Part shown: in pieces, positions 17,225-24,281 of the stretch
How the letters are laid out: every line of letters begins with the position of its first letter
How positions within the stretch are numbered: the stretch's first letter is position 1
Virus record (IMG/VR): IMGVR_UViG_3300021964_000445
Coordinates: 1-26,159 of that record
Direction: 5' to 3' (one strand)
DNA length: 26,159 nucleotides
From: a virus
The notes under the pieces: generated by a model
What the model was told of the DNA's origin: nothing
What the model saw: only the letters and a program-made list of their open reading frames with translations
The model's database searches: none
Made by a program: the position numbers and the translations under genes

Positions 17225-18427
17225 ATGTCATTAGTAGATTCCAATACCTTTATTGAACCAACCGCAGGTACTTCACTAAATGCGGCTCGTGGTCAGTATA
17301 ATAATTCATTAAGATCTCTTCTTACTAACTTTCGCTCATCTGGCGCTCCTACAACAGTTAATTTAACTGCTTCAGGAGCTAATATTGGTGAACAAGACGG
17401 TATGTTATATCGTCATGCCAATGCTAACGTTAATGCTCTTTATATTTCTGACTCTGGACAGGTAAAAGATGCTCCTGTAGGTGGTAATTTTACTCGTGTT
17501 GGTATAGGTAACAGAGTTGAAAATGGTATTGTAGCTCTAATGGCAAATGCTACTCATTACGAGATAGGCGAACTTGTTGCTACCGTATCAGCTGATGTAG
17601 GTTTAGCTTCCAATGCTCGTTTATATTTAAATAAATCTAACAATAATACACCAGCAGACTTCATTGATGTAGGTATACCTCCTACTAATGGCTCCGTAGT
17701 TAATACCATGATTGCAATTGGAGGAGTGACTACAGATAAAGTAAACTTTACTTTTCAAAACTTTACTTCTGCTCCTAATAATAGGCAAAATGCTCATCTA
17801 AAGATTGGCACAGCAGGAGCTGCTTCTAATACTTCAATCTTATTAGGTTCTCAAAATACCACTTCTAATGTGTCGATAGTAAAATTACATGGAGGAGTTG
17901 GTAAAGATGCAGGTATATCAATTTTTGATCAAGGAAATAAATACGCTCCTATATCAGCTAACATTGTATCTCAGTCAACTATTCAAGGAACTGACACAGC
18001 TGTCGCTCCTCTTATACCTGCAGGATCTGTTATAGCCTGGTCTGGGGCTAGTGTACCTTCAGGCTGGTTAAAATGTGACGGTACTGCTGTAAGTAGGACT
18101 ACTTATGCAGCATTATTTGGTATTACAGGTACTGCTTTTGGTGTAGGTGATGGGTCTACTACTTTTAATTTACCTGATTTAAAGGATAGAGTTATTTTAG
18201 GAGATGGGAATAATAATATCAGAGGTCAACAATTAGGCTCTTTTTCAAGTACTTCTAAAATAACTACAGATTCTGGTTCAGCATCACTAAGTGTTGCTTC
18301 TATAGTGGTATCTGTTGGAGCTAAAGATGCTGGAGGTGTAACTGTTGTAAACGGAGTTAATTCAACAGGTCATACCCATACTGCAACAATTCCGAGCACT
18401 GTGCTACTGTATATAATTAAAACTTAA
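17225..18427 (+). CDS. Tail fibre/tip protein with tail collar domain
   Basis: 400 aa. The C-terminal third holds a phage tail collar domain, about 262-335: AGSVIAWSGASVPSGW, then CDGTAVSRTTYAAL and FNLPDLKDRVILG, the classic microcollar signature. It ends with HTHTATIPSTVLLYIIKT, a His pair often binding metal in trimeric fibres. Residues 1-250 are an Asn/Ala-rich beta-repeat region. Such proteins are trimeric tips or fibre parts in contact with the host surface. The ATG follows the J stop directly, with AGGAG five bases ahead. It is probably the first gene of the distal adhesion set, followed by an acidic partner. Confidence 0.85.
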   Translation: MSLVDSNTFIEPTAGTSLNAARGQYNNSLRSLLTNFRSSGAPTTVNLTASGANIGEQDGMLYRHANANVNALYISDSGQVKDAPVGGNFTRVGIGNRVENGIVALMANATHYEIGELVATVSADVGLASNARLYLNKSNNNTPADFIDVGIPPTNGSVVNTMIAIGGVTTDKVNFTFQNFTSAPNNRQNAHLKIGTAGAASNTSILLGSQNTTSNVSIVKLHGGVGKDAGISIFDQGNKYAPISANIVSQSTIQGTDTAVAPLIPAGSVIAWSGASVPSGWLKCDGTAVSRTTYAALFGITGTAFGVGDGSTTFNLPDLKDRVILGDGNNNIRGQQLGSFSSTSKITTDSGSASLSVASIVVSVGAKDAGGVTVVNGVNSTGHTHTATIPSTVLLYIIKT

Positions 18428-18437
18428 GAGGGAAAAA

Positions 18438-18902
18438 ATGGAATACATAAAATTTAATATTGATGAAATGAATCAGCAACAAGTCTTCTGTGAGTACAGA
18501 GAGTTTAAAGATGGTGAAAAAGGTCCTATGATAACTAGAGCTTTTCCTTTAGATGTTTTAGGAGAACAAGAGCCTAAAATACTTGAAATGGTTTCTGGAG
18601 AAATTATTGGTGTCTACTATGAAAAACGTGGATCTATCCAAGTCAAAGAAACAAATTATCTTGAATACAATGACTCTATTGAAGATGAAGAAGTTGAATG
18701 GATTGAAGAGTTTGTTAAAAAAGTCTGCATACAGGAAGCATATGATGAACTTTTAAAACCACCTACAGTAGATCAACAGGTTGAAGATTTTATTAAAGAG
18801 TTTTTTGAGGATGAGGAAGAAGAGCCACTAGAGCAAAAAGACTTTCTCGCTGAGTTCTTTGCTGAATTAGAATCAGAGGACGAAAACGACTCTAAGGAGT
18901 AA
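18438..18902 (+). CDS. Acidic protein of unknown function, possible fibre chaperone
   Basis: 154 aa, mixed alpha/beta at the start (MEYIKFNIDEM, FPLDVLGEQEPKILEMVSGEIIGV) and strongly acidic at the end (FFEDEEEEPLEQKDF and further Glu/Asp-rich residues). I do not recognise a family. The position between two fibre-type genes and the acidic tail fit a small fibre assembly factor or chaperone, like other phages that carry one after a collar or fibre gene, but this is only positional. Good SD (GAGGG) eight bases before the ATG. No signal peptide or transmembrane helix is seen. Confidence 0.75.
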   Translation: MEYIKFNIDEMNQQQVFCEYREFKDGEKGPMITRAFPLDVLGEQEPKILEMVSGEIIGVYYEKRGSIQVKETNYLEYNDSIEDEEVEWIEEFVKKVCIQEAYDELLKPPTVDQQVEDFIKEFFEDEEEEPLEQKDFLAEFFAELESEDENDSKE

Positions 18903-18904
18903 AA

Positions 18905-20392
18905 ATGGCACTAACTAGGATTACATCAGGAGTACTAGGATCTAATGCAGTTTCCGCTGAGAAACTTGCAAATGGATCTATCACGTCTAGAACTCTAGGC
19001 AATAATTCTATTGAGTTAAAGCATTTAGCTTCTTCAGCTAATTTTACAACTACTATTAACACTGTTAGTTCTAATGTTGATGGTTTACAGACAAATGTAA
19101 ACTCAGTATCTGCAAATGTAGGTGCTATGATTACTAATACTAATATTGTTACTGCTAATGTTAGAAATGTAGCTGCAAATACTATTCAAAATAAAGCTAA
19201 CATGGCTGTTATATCAGCTAATACTGTACAGACTAAAGCTAATATAAATGTATTACATGCTAATATTGTAGCGGCTGAATCAAATATTGGATTAATTCTT
19301 GACGGTACATCACCTTTTACAGGTGCTGTTACTATGCAAGATACTCTAACAGTTCAAGGCAACCTAGTTGTTGTTGGTGCTCAGGTTGACCTTGGTATCG
19401 GTTCAGCACAAATTGATGATGCTACACTACTTTTAGCTGCGAACACTCCTCCAGCACAAGGGCTTCCTACTGACTCAGGTATTCTAATTAATCGCGGTGC
19501 TAATGCAAACGTATTCTTTGGGTTCGCTCAATATGGAGATCATATTGACTTTATCTTTACAGACGCTCCTGCTGATAATACCCAGCACTTTGCTATCTCA
19601 TATATTGATGTACACGCTAACTCTTTTGGTACTGATGCAACACATACCCCAGGATTTACTGGATTTCATCATGCAGACCATCCTGACACTGGTATGTATT
19701 TTATACCAACTGAAGATAAAATTTCTTTCTCAACAGGCGGCACAAACCAGGCAAATATTCTTTCATCAGGCAATATTGAATTAACTATTGGTAGTATAGA
19801 ACAGATTGATGGTAACCGTATCGATCTTAAGAGAAACTCTAATATCATTCTTAATAGTACTGATTCTGTTAAGATTCTACTTGATGTAGACAATGACGAT
19901 ACAGCTAGTTTCTTAGGGATCTATAGTGATACCGCAGATGAAACAACTGCTGTAGATAGCGCTCTAGTCTCGATTCGTGATGACGGTAACGTGTTTATTG
20001 CACACGACATTAACGTTGTAGGTAATGCAAATGTAAATAGTGTTAATTTGTTATCTAATGACTTCGTAACTTACACCCGTCTTAACGCTAATATTAATGT
20101 TGTTTCACAAAACGTTGATTCTGGTGTTGGTCTTGTTAAAAAAGTAAATGCAGCAGTATCTACAGGATCTTCTAATGTGTTTTATGTAGCGACACCAACT
20201 GCGACCCAAATTCCTTCTGATATTGATAAAGTAAATGTATTTATTGATGGTATCAGACAAATACCAGATAATCCTGGCACTTCTAATAATGACTTTGTCT
20301 ATAGTTCTGTGGATGCTTCTGTTACAATAACAGATGCTAGTTTACCAGCAGGCTTAAATGTTATAATTGACGCACTCTGCCCACGTCCGTAA
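18905..20392 (+). CDS. Trimeric tail fibre-like structural protein
   Basis: 495 aa. The N-terminus MALTRITSGVLGSNAVSAEKL is a pattern seen at the N-termini of marine phage fibres. Residues ~50-130 form regular Asn/Val repeats of 7-8 residues (SSNVDGLQTN, SANVGAMITN, TANVRNVAAN and so on), which predict a trimeric coiled coil. The middle has Gly/Asp-rich beta segments with DTGMYF and KISFSTGGTNQANILSS, similar to fibre shafts of cyanophage-type proteins. The last ~55 residues carry a VNVFIDGIRQ repeat, ending in ALCPRP with the only cysteine of the protein in its penultimate segment. SD AAGGAG is near the start. The stop overlaps the start of the second radical SAM gene by one base (TAATG). 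Confidence 0.82.
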   Translation: MALTRITSGVLGSNAVSAEKLANGSITSRTLGNNSIELKHLASSANFTTTINTVSSNVDGLQTNVNSVSANVGAMITNTNIVTANVRNVAANTIQNKANMAVISANTVQTKANINVLHANIVAAESNIGLILDGTSPFTGAVTMQDTLTVQGNLVVVGAQVDLGIGSAQIDDATLLLAANTPPAQGLPTDSGILINRGANANVFFGFAQYGDHIDFIFTDAPADNTQHFAISYIDVHANSFGTDATHTPGFTGFHHADHPDTGMYFIPTEDKISFSTGGTNQANILSSGNIELTIGSIEQIDGNRIDLKRNSNIILNSTDSVKILLDVDNDDTASFLGIYSDTADETTAVDSALVSIRDDGNVFIAHDINVVGNANVNSVNLLSNDFVTYTRLNANINVVSQNVDSGVGLVKKVNAAVSTGSSNVFYVATPTATQIPSDIDKVNVFIDGIRQIPDNPGTSNNDFVYSSVDASVTITDASLPAGLNVIIDALCPRP

Positions 20393-21375
20393 TGAGATCT
20401 ATAAGACAACTATCTACTGAACTAACATTTAGATGTAACGCCCGTTGTCCTGCTTGCCACCGTCAAAAACCTTTATCTGTAAATTTAAATGATTCAAAGT
20501 ACACAATCTCACTAGATCAGTTTAAGCAGCTATTTAACCCAGAATTATTGCAAGATCTTCAGTGGCTGATGTTTAATGGTAATTTTGGTGATTCTATAAT
20601 GAATAAGCATTTTAGAGAAATTTTATCTTATGTTAAGTCACAAGGCACCAAAATTAAAATACATACTAATGGCGGTATTCATAATCATGACTACTGGACT
20701 GACGTAGGCAACATACTAACAAAAGATGATATAATAAATTTTGATTTAGATGGTTTATGGGATACTCATCATATTTATCGTATAAATACCGAGTTTGAAA
20801 AAGTTTTCTCTAATGCTAAGTCAGTGATTTCAACTAATCGACCCCAGGTACATTGGAAATATATTGTATTTGAGCATAATAAACACCAAGTTGAAGAAGC
20901 TAGACAATTAGCTGAAACCGCTGGTTTTACTACTTTTTCTACTGTTAAAACTTCTCGTGATGTATTTGCTCCTAAAACAGGAACTTTTGTTCATTCTAAA
21001 AAAACTCAAATCTATGAAAAGGCTGAAAGACAAATACACTGCGTATGGGATAATTGGGGTAAGTGGTATATCTCACCAGAAGGTTTAGTCTTTAGGTGTT
21101 GTTGGACTGGTGGCCACTACTATGATCAAGGCGAAAAACGTTTTTACTATCCTCCTAAATTTGAACGCATGTTTAACGGTTTTCATGTTCCCATCCAAAA
21201 AATAATAAGTTATGATTATTGGAGTAAGTTACAAACATATTTATCAGGATATGAGCGTTCTTTTTCACTTTGTAAGTCTCAGTGTGGTAAAATAGTTTCA
21301 TCTATTGAGAAAACAGAAGAAAACTTAAAAACAGGTGAAAAGAACGTGTTAGAGTACAATACTCAGGAGAGCTAA
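20392..21375 (+). CDS. Radical SAM enzyme with C-terminal SPASM/twitch-like cysteines
   Basis: 327 aa. C15-X3-C19-X2-C22 (FRCNARCPACHRQ) is the S-adenosylmethionine cluster motif, placed near the N-terminus as usual; FNGNFGD near 63-69 replaces the more common GGE. The C-terminal part has C217, C236, C237, C294 and C298 (HCVWDNWG, SPEGLVFRCCW, LCKSQCGK), consistent with an auxiliary Fe-S cluster of the SPASM/twitch kind, used by enzymes that modify peptides or proteins. The start ATG shares its A with the stop of the fibre gene, so translation is coupled to it. Its place within the tail genes hints at a virion protein substrate, but the sequence does not prove this. The other radical SAM gene in the window has the matching cysteines at the other end. 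Confidence 0.9.
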   Translation: MRSIRQLSTELTFRCNARCPACHRQKPLSVNLNDSKYTISLDQFKQLFNPELLQDLQWLMFNGNFGDSIMNKHFREILSYVKSQGTKIKIHTNGGIHNHDYWTDVGNILTKDDIINFDLDGLWDTHHIYRINTEFEKVFSNAKSVISTNRPQVHWKYIVFEHNKHQVEEARQLAETAGFTTFSTVKTSRDVFAPKTGTFVHSKKTQIYEKAERQIHCVWDNWGKWYISPEGLVFRCCWTGGHYYDQGEKRFYYPPKFERMFNGFHVPIQKIISYDYWSKLQTYLSGYERSFSLCKSQCGKIVSSIEKTEENLKTGEKNVLEYNTQES

Positions 21376-21584
21376 TGGCAGCACAAGTAGTTAAGAAAGT
21401 AGGAAAATTTAAATTTTTAAGATTCCCAAATAAGGGCATTCGTAGAAATAAGAAAATACAAAAACTTGCAACCTCTGGAAAATTAGGTTATCCTACTCTT
21501 GAAAGATTTATTAATAAAGAACGTTCGCTTGGGTATCCTATTAAATACTCTAAGCCTATTGGTTTTAAAAGGAAAAGAAAATGA
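21375..21584 (+). CDS. Small basic protein of unknown function
   Basis: 69 aa, very rich in Lys and Arg (KKVGKFKFLRFPNKG, RRNKKIQK, and a closing FKRKRK). Nothing like an enzyme motif is visible. It could bind nucleic acid or an acidic partner; the next gene encodes an acidic protein. The ATG overlaps the radical SAM stop by one base and has GGAGAG upstream. The 3' end overlaps the next gene as ATGA, so it is in the same transcription unit. Confidence 0.75.
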   Translation: MAAQVVKKVGKFKFLRFPNKGIRRNKKIQKLATSGKLGYPTLERFINKERSLGYPIKYSKPIGFKRKRK

Positions 21585-22222
21585 GAAAAGATGGACATAC
21601 AGATGTATCCTCTTCACGCAGAATGTGTAAGATGATTATAGAAGATGCAAATGATATTTTAGATGCTCTTCCTCGTGATATGGAAGCTCCTCTTCCTACT
21701 TGGTGGACTAATAAACTAGCAAAAGTATCAGCTTATATTAATGGAGCACGAGATTATTTAGTTTACTCTAATTCTCCAATGGAGGAGCCAAGAGAAGAAC
21801 TAAATGAAGAAAATAAAGAAGTAGAATCAGATAACTCAGATCAAATTACTCAAGGTGAGTATACAACTAAGCATTTTGACATCTGTCCTTCTGCTCAAGA
21901 ATTGTATAAAGATATTAATGATAAAACTGATATGGTTCATTTAGTAGTAGAATCTATGATGTTACATGATCTACTATTTAAGATTGAAAAACAAGCTATC
22001 GCTATGGATAACGCAGATGAAGACATGGTTGAAAAAGCTCAACATTATGCAGATATGATTATGGATCTTGCTGAAGAGATGGAACTTAAAGATGAACATT
22101 CTTATATTGAAGATGTTCATATGGCTAAGATCAAAGAACTTGCTGCAGATAACAACAATGATGATGAGGAAGAAGATGAAGATATGATTCCTCCCTCAGT
22201 TAGGATGATGAATGCCTCTTAA
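21581..22222 (+). CDS. Conserved phage-type protein with TWWTNK motif, acidic end
   Basis: 213 aa. The N-terminal 60 residues (TDVSSSRRMCKMIIEDANDI, then LPTWWTNKLAKVSAYINGARDYL) have the look of a small helical domain I have seen in hypothetical proteins of marine phages; no function is established to my knowledge. A linker (about 68-95) rich in Glu/Asn joins it to a second helical region near 105-190 and a Glu/Asp-rich end (NNNDDEEEDEDM). Four-base overlap (ATGA) with the basic gene upstream; AAAGGA SD. It may be a scaffold or accessory virion protein, but nothing in the sequence decides that. Confidence 0.8.
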   Translation: MRKDGHTDVSSSRRMCKMIIEDANDILDALPRDMEAPLPTWWTNKLAKVSAYINGARDYLVYSNSPMEEPREELNEENKEVESDNSDQITQGEYTTKHFDICPSAQELYKDINDKTDMVHLVVESMMLHDLLFKIEKQAIAMDNADEDMVEKAQHYADMIMDLAEEMELKDEHSYIEDVHMAKIKELAADNNNDDEEEDEDMIPPSVRMMNAS

Positions 22223-22406
22223 GCGTGGTAAGTCTCAAAAAACAATTTCAACTAATATTAAAGAGCTAATGAAAAAACCTTCAAAAGCTCGTGCTAAAGG
22301 CGTCCGGACTTTAGCCAAACGTATGGGTATATCGCGTGAAGAAGCCCAACGCAGACAGGCTGTTGCAATTGCATTAAGCTCTGCAGGGAAGAAACGTAAG
22401 AAATAA
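22212..22406 (+). CDS. Small basic protein, MPLK...AVAIALS family
   Basis: 64 aa. MPLKRGKSQKTISTNIKEL at the start and RRQAVAIALSSAGKKRKK at the end match a short-protein pattern common in phage genomes (DUF6496-like, named from memory). Function unknown. Here the two halves are separated by about 25 residues (KARAKGVRTLAKRMGISREE) that look like a small helical insertion compared with the shorter usual form. It overlaps the upstream acidic gene by 11 bases. SD AGGA is seven bases before the ATG. It is the last gene before the internal promoter. Confidence 0.75.
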   Translation: MPLKRGKSQKTISTNIKELMKKPSKARAKGVRTLAKRMGISREEAQRRQAVAIALSSAGKKRKK

Positions 22407-22409
22407 ATT

Positions 22410-22449
22410 TTGACATATATGTAAAAGTTTGTGAAAATACAATCACAAA
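22410..22449 (+). promoter_or_regulatory. Sigma70-type promoter with overlapping palindrome
   Basis: TTGACA at 22410-22415 is a perfect -35. After a 17-base spacer comes GAAAAT (22433-22438, 4 of 6 to TATAAT) with an extended TGT just before it. A perfect 7-bp inverted repeat, TTTGTGA (22428-22434) and TCACAAA (22443-22449), with an 8-base centre, overlaps the -10 and likely start point. It could be an operator or, if transcribed, a short 5' hairpin. This is the only intergenic gap on the + strand after base 163 longer than 25 bases, which supports a real promoter for the virion gene downstream. Confidence 0.65.
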
Positions 22450-22469
22450 TCTAATTAAAGGAGACCCTT

Positions 22470-23111
22470 ATGGCAAACGTATATTATATCGGTGGAGCTG
22501 ATGGAAATTTTGCTGACCTTAACAGCATTGATTCTGCTACTCTATCACAAGGTAATAATGTGTTCATGGTAAATCCAGGTTCATATACTGCTCCAACAGA
22601 CTTTACTGGTACAGATGTATCATTCAAAGGCATTGGTGACCGTGATGATGTTATCATTCTTGGTAACTCAGCTGTTGGTTTCTCAATTGCTAACACCTAC
22701 TCAGGTGCTATCAGCTTTGAAAACCTAACTATTCAAGGTCAAGACTCAGTAGCAACTGGTGATCCAGCTGGTTCAAACACTGCTATTACAAAATTAGGTG
22801 CATCAGCTGCTCCTATGAAATTCCGTAATGTTAAGTTCACAGGTGCTGTTCACGCAGCTAACTCACACGCTGAACTAGCATTCGCAACAACTACAAACCA
22901 AATTGAAATGCATTATTGTTTAGCAGAAGTTGACAAGGCTCTTGTTTCAAATGCTAACATTTTTGCTACATATTCAGTATTTGGTGCTAACGCTTATCAT
23001 ACAGCTGGTTCAGGCGGTGATCCTGCACTGACAGTTAAGACACTTCTTTGTGGTCCTAACACTGCTAACGTTGGTAATTCAACTGAGTCAATTGTTGCAA
23101 CAATTGCTTAA
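22470..23111 (+). CDS. Probable beta-helix virion structural protein
   Basis: 213 aa, beta-rich and low in charge. Short strands with turns at Asn/Gly (VFMVNPGSYTAP, VSFKGIGDRDDVIILGN, ISFENLTIQGQD, MKFRNVKFTGAVH, TNQIEMHYCLAE) give the ladder look of a right-handed beta-helix of the pectate lyase type, without visible catalytic residues. It has its own promoter and an ideal SD (AAAGGAG, six bases to the ATG), and its codons are more uniform than its neighbours. Strong expression is therefore likely, as for a decoration, collar or head-fibre protein. No named family is recognised. Confidence 0.75.
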   Translation: MANVYYIGGADGNFADLNSIDSATLSQGNNVFMVNPGSYTAPTDFTGTDVSFKGIGDRDDVIILGNSAVGFSIANTYSGAISFENLTIQGQDSVATGDPAGSNTAITKLGASAAPMKFRNVKFTGAVHAANSHAELAFATTTNQIEMHYCLAEVDKALVSNANIFATYSVFGANAYHTAGSGGDPALTVKTLLCGPNTANVGNSTESIVATIA

Positions 23112-23131
23112 TCTTAAAAGGAGAATGAATC

Positions 23132-23410
23132 ATGGCTATGATTTCTAAAACAGCAAAACAGCCGATGGAAGGTGCTGCTTCTGCAGAAACTCCTTTCGGT
23201 GTAGCTACAGGTGCTAAAAAAACAGCTGGCTCTAATGCTCCTGCTGGAGCAGCTTGGAGTGCTGATATGAAAGCTCCTAAGCATATGGGTAATTTCCGTA
23301 CAGGAGATAACATTCCAGGTGCTCGTGGTGCAATCGACAAGAAGATCGCTGTAGCGTCAGAAGACGTAACCAAAGGCATGGGTGGTAAAGTCATCAAAGA
23401 TATGAGATAA
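23132..23410 (+). CDS. Small protein of unknown function, Ala/Gly/Lys-rich
   Basis: 92 aa, low-complexity Ala/Gly/Lys composition with little predicted structure (AGSNAPAGAAWSAD, MGNFRTGDNIPGARG). Good SD (AAAAGGAGA) before the ATG and in the same unit as the beta-helix gene, so probably co-expressed with it. It may be a minor virion or assembly protein. I do not recognise a family. Confidence 0.65.
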   Translation: MAMISKTAKQPMEGAASAETPFGVATGAKKTAGSNAPAGAAWSADMKAPKHMGNFRTGDNIPGARGAIDKKIAVASEDVTKGMGGKVIKDMR

Positions 23411-23414
23411 TCTG

Positions 23415-23612
23415 ATGGCTAGAACATCTTTTGGAAGCGGTATTGGAGAAGGAAAAGTAGCAACTATTGGAGATAATCGTTACGGTATGCGTGAAGAGTA
23501 TGATCCAGAAGTAGCAAAAAAGACTAAAGAGTATTATCGTAAAGGTGATACTCTTACAATCAAAGAGGTTAAAAACCCACTTCTTCAGACTGTTAAAACA
23601 GTAAAAGGTTAA
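23415..23612 (+). CDS. Small protein of unknown function
   Basis: 65 aa, with a Gly-rich start (MARTSFGSGIGEG) and a charged second half (EYDPEVAKKTKEYY). The start lies four bases after the previous stop, with only a weak SD, so translation is probably coupled. Its stop overlaps the next small ORF by one base. No family is recognised. Confidence 0.65.
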   Translation: MARTSFGSGIGEGKVATIGDNRYGMREEYDPEVAKKTKEYYRKGDTLTIKEVKNPLLQTVKTVKG

Positions 23613-23743
23613 TGAGTATAGTTCCTGAAGTTTTTATGCGTTCCATGCCTGACATAAAGCGTAAAAAGAAAAAGAGAACATTAATGAAAAAACGTAAAAT
23701 ATCTCTTAAAGAAATATATGGTACTAACTCGAAAAAGACCTAA
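23612..23743 (+). CDS. Very small basic ORF (43 aa)
   Basis: ATG 23612 overlaps the previous stop (TAATG) and runs to TAA 23741-23743. The product, 43 aa, is strongly basic (KRKKKKR, MKKRK). The one-base overlap copies the junction style used throughout this transcription unit, and its end is about 25 bases before the terminator. Both points support a real last gene. The coding 3' end also overlaps the end of the convergent methyltransferase-like gene (23724-23743). Function unknown. Confidence 0.6.
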   Translation: MSIVPEVFMRSMPDIKRKKKKRTLMKKRKISLKEIYGTNSKKT

Positions 23744-24281
23744 CTAAATTGATTAACCAAGTCTTATCGTAAGGCGCACAGATATTAATGTGCGCCTTAC
23801 TTGTTTTTAAAACCTTTTCTATAATCTTTTTATGATCTACATCAACAGATACAAAAACTAGATCATCATGATCTAACCATGAATAGTCATAGTCTAAAGC
23901 ATCTATCGTAACAATCTTAATACTATCCTTAGCTGGACTAGCCTCTATTAACTTTCTACTAATAGTAGCCCTCTTCTCATCTATTTCTAGCCCTATTTGA
24001 TTAATATGAGAATACTGTTTATGAACATCAAACATGGAGTAGGGATACATACCACTACCAATCATAACTAAGTTTGAACACTTAGGAAACATATATCTTT
24101 GTTTTTTATCTCTTAAAGTTCTAACAATCCAAGCATTCTTTTCTGCTCGTTCATAAGCTAGACTTAACCCTCCTTCAGTAGCATAACTTTTAATTAAGTT
24201 AATTTCATTCTGAACAACTAGCTCTTTCCATTGTTTTTCTTCTTTTGCTATATCACTTAGAGTAAATTTTCTCGATGACAT
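23724..24281 (-). CDS. Class I methyltransferase-like protein
   Basis: 185 aa from ATG 24279-24281; the frame also extends upstream to 24317, but AAAGGATC seven bases before 24281 fixes the start better. Rossmann-type signs: LVMIGSGMYP (71-80) as the SAM-binding loop; GLEIDEKRA with acidic E99/D101 at the end of the second strand; IVTIDALDYDYSW (123-135) as the adenine side; and DDLVFVSVDV as the fourth strand. The GSGMYP loop recalls nicotianamine synthase-type enzymes more than DNA methylases, and no DPPY/NPPY or PC motif is seen. Helical N-terminus (about 1-65). It overlaps the glycosyltransferase gene by 29 bases and is the last gene of that operon. The substrate is unknown. The 3' end overlaps the + strand sORF and contains its terminator. 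Confidence 0.65.
   Translation of the reverse strand: MSSRKFTLSDIAKEEKQWKELVVQNEINLIKSYATEGGLSLAYERAEKNAWIVRTLRDKKQRYMFPKCSNLVMIGSGMYPYSMFDVHKQYSHINQIGLEIDEKRATISRKLIEASPAKDSIKIVTIDALDYDYSWLDHDDLVFVSVDVDHKKIIEKVLKTSKAHINICAPYDKTWLINLVRSFSS
23769..23808 (+). terminator. Intrinsic terminator of the + strand structural unit
   Basis: An 11-bp perfect stem, GTAAGGCGCAC (23769-23779) with GTGCGCCTTAC (23790-23800), 10-base loop, followed by TTGTTTTT. It lies 25 bases after the last + strand ORF. The U-tract is on the + strand side only, so it stops rightward transcription. The hairpin is inside the coding end of the - strand gene, around residues ICAPYDK. Confidence 0.88.

Noticed and set aside
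22428-22449. CRP-type binding site (TGTGA...TCACA)
   Set aside because: The half-sites are separated by 8 bases, not the 6 of CRP sites, so it was kept only as an unspecified palindrome.
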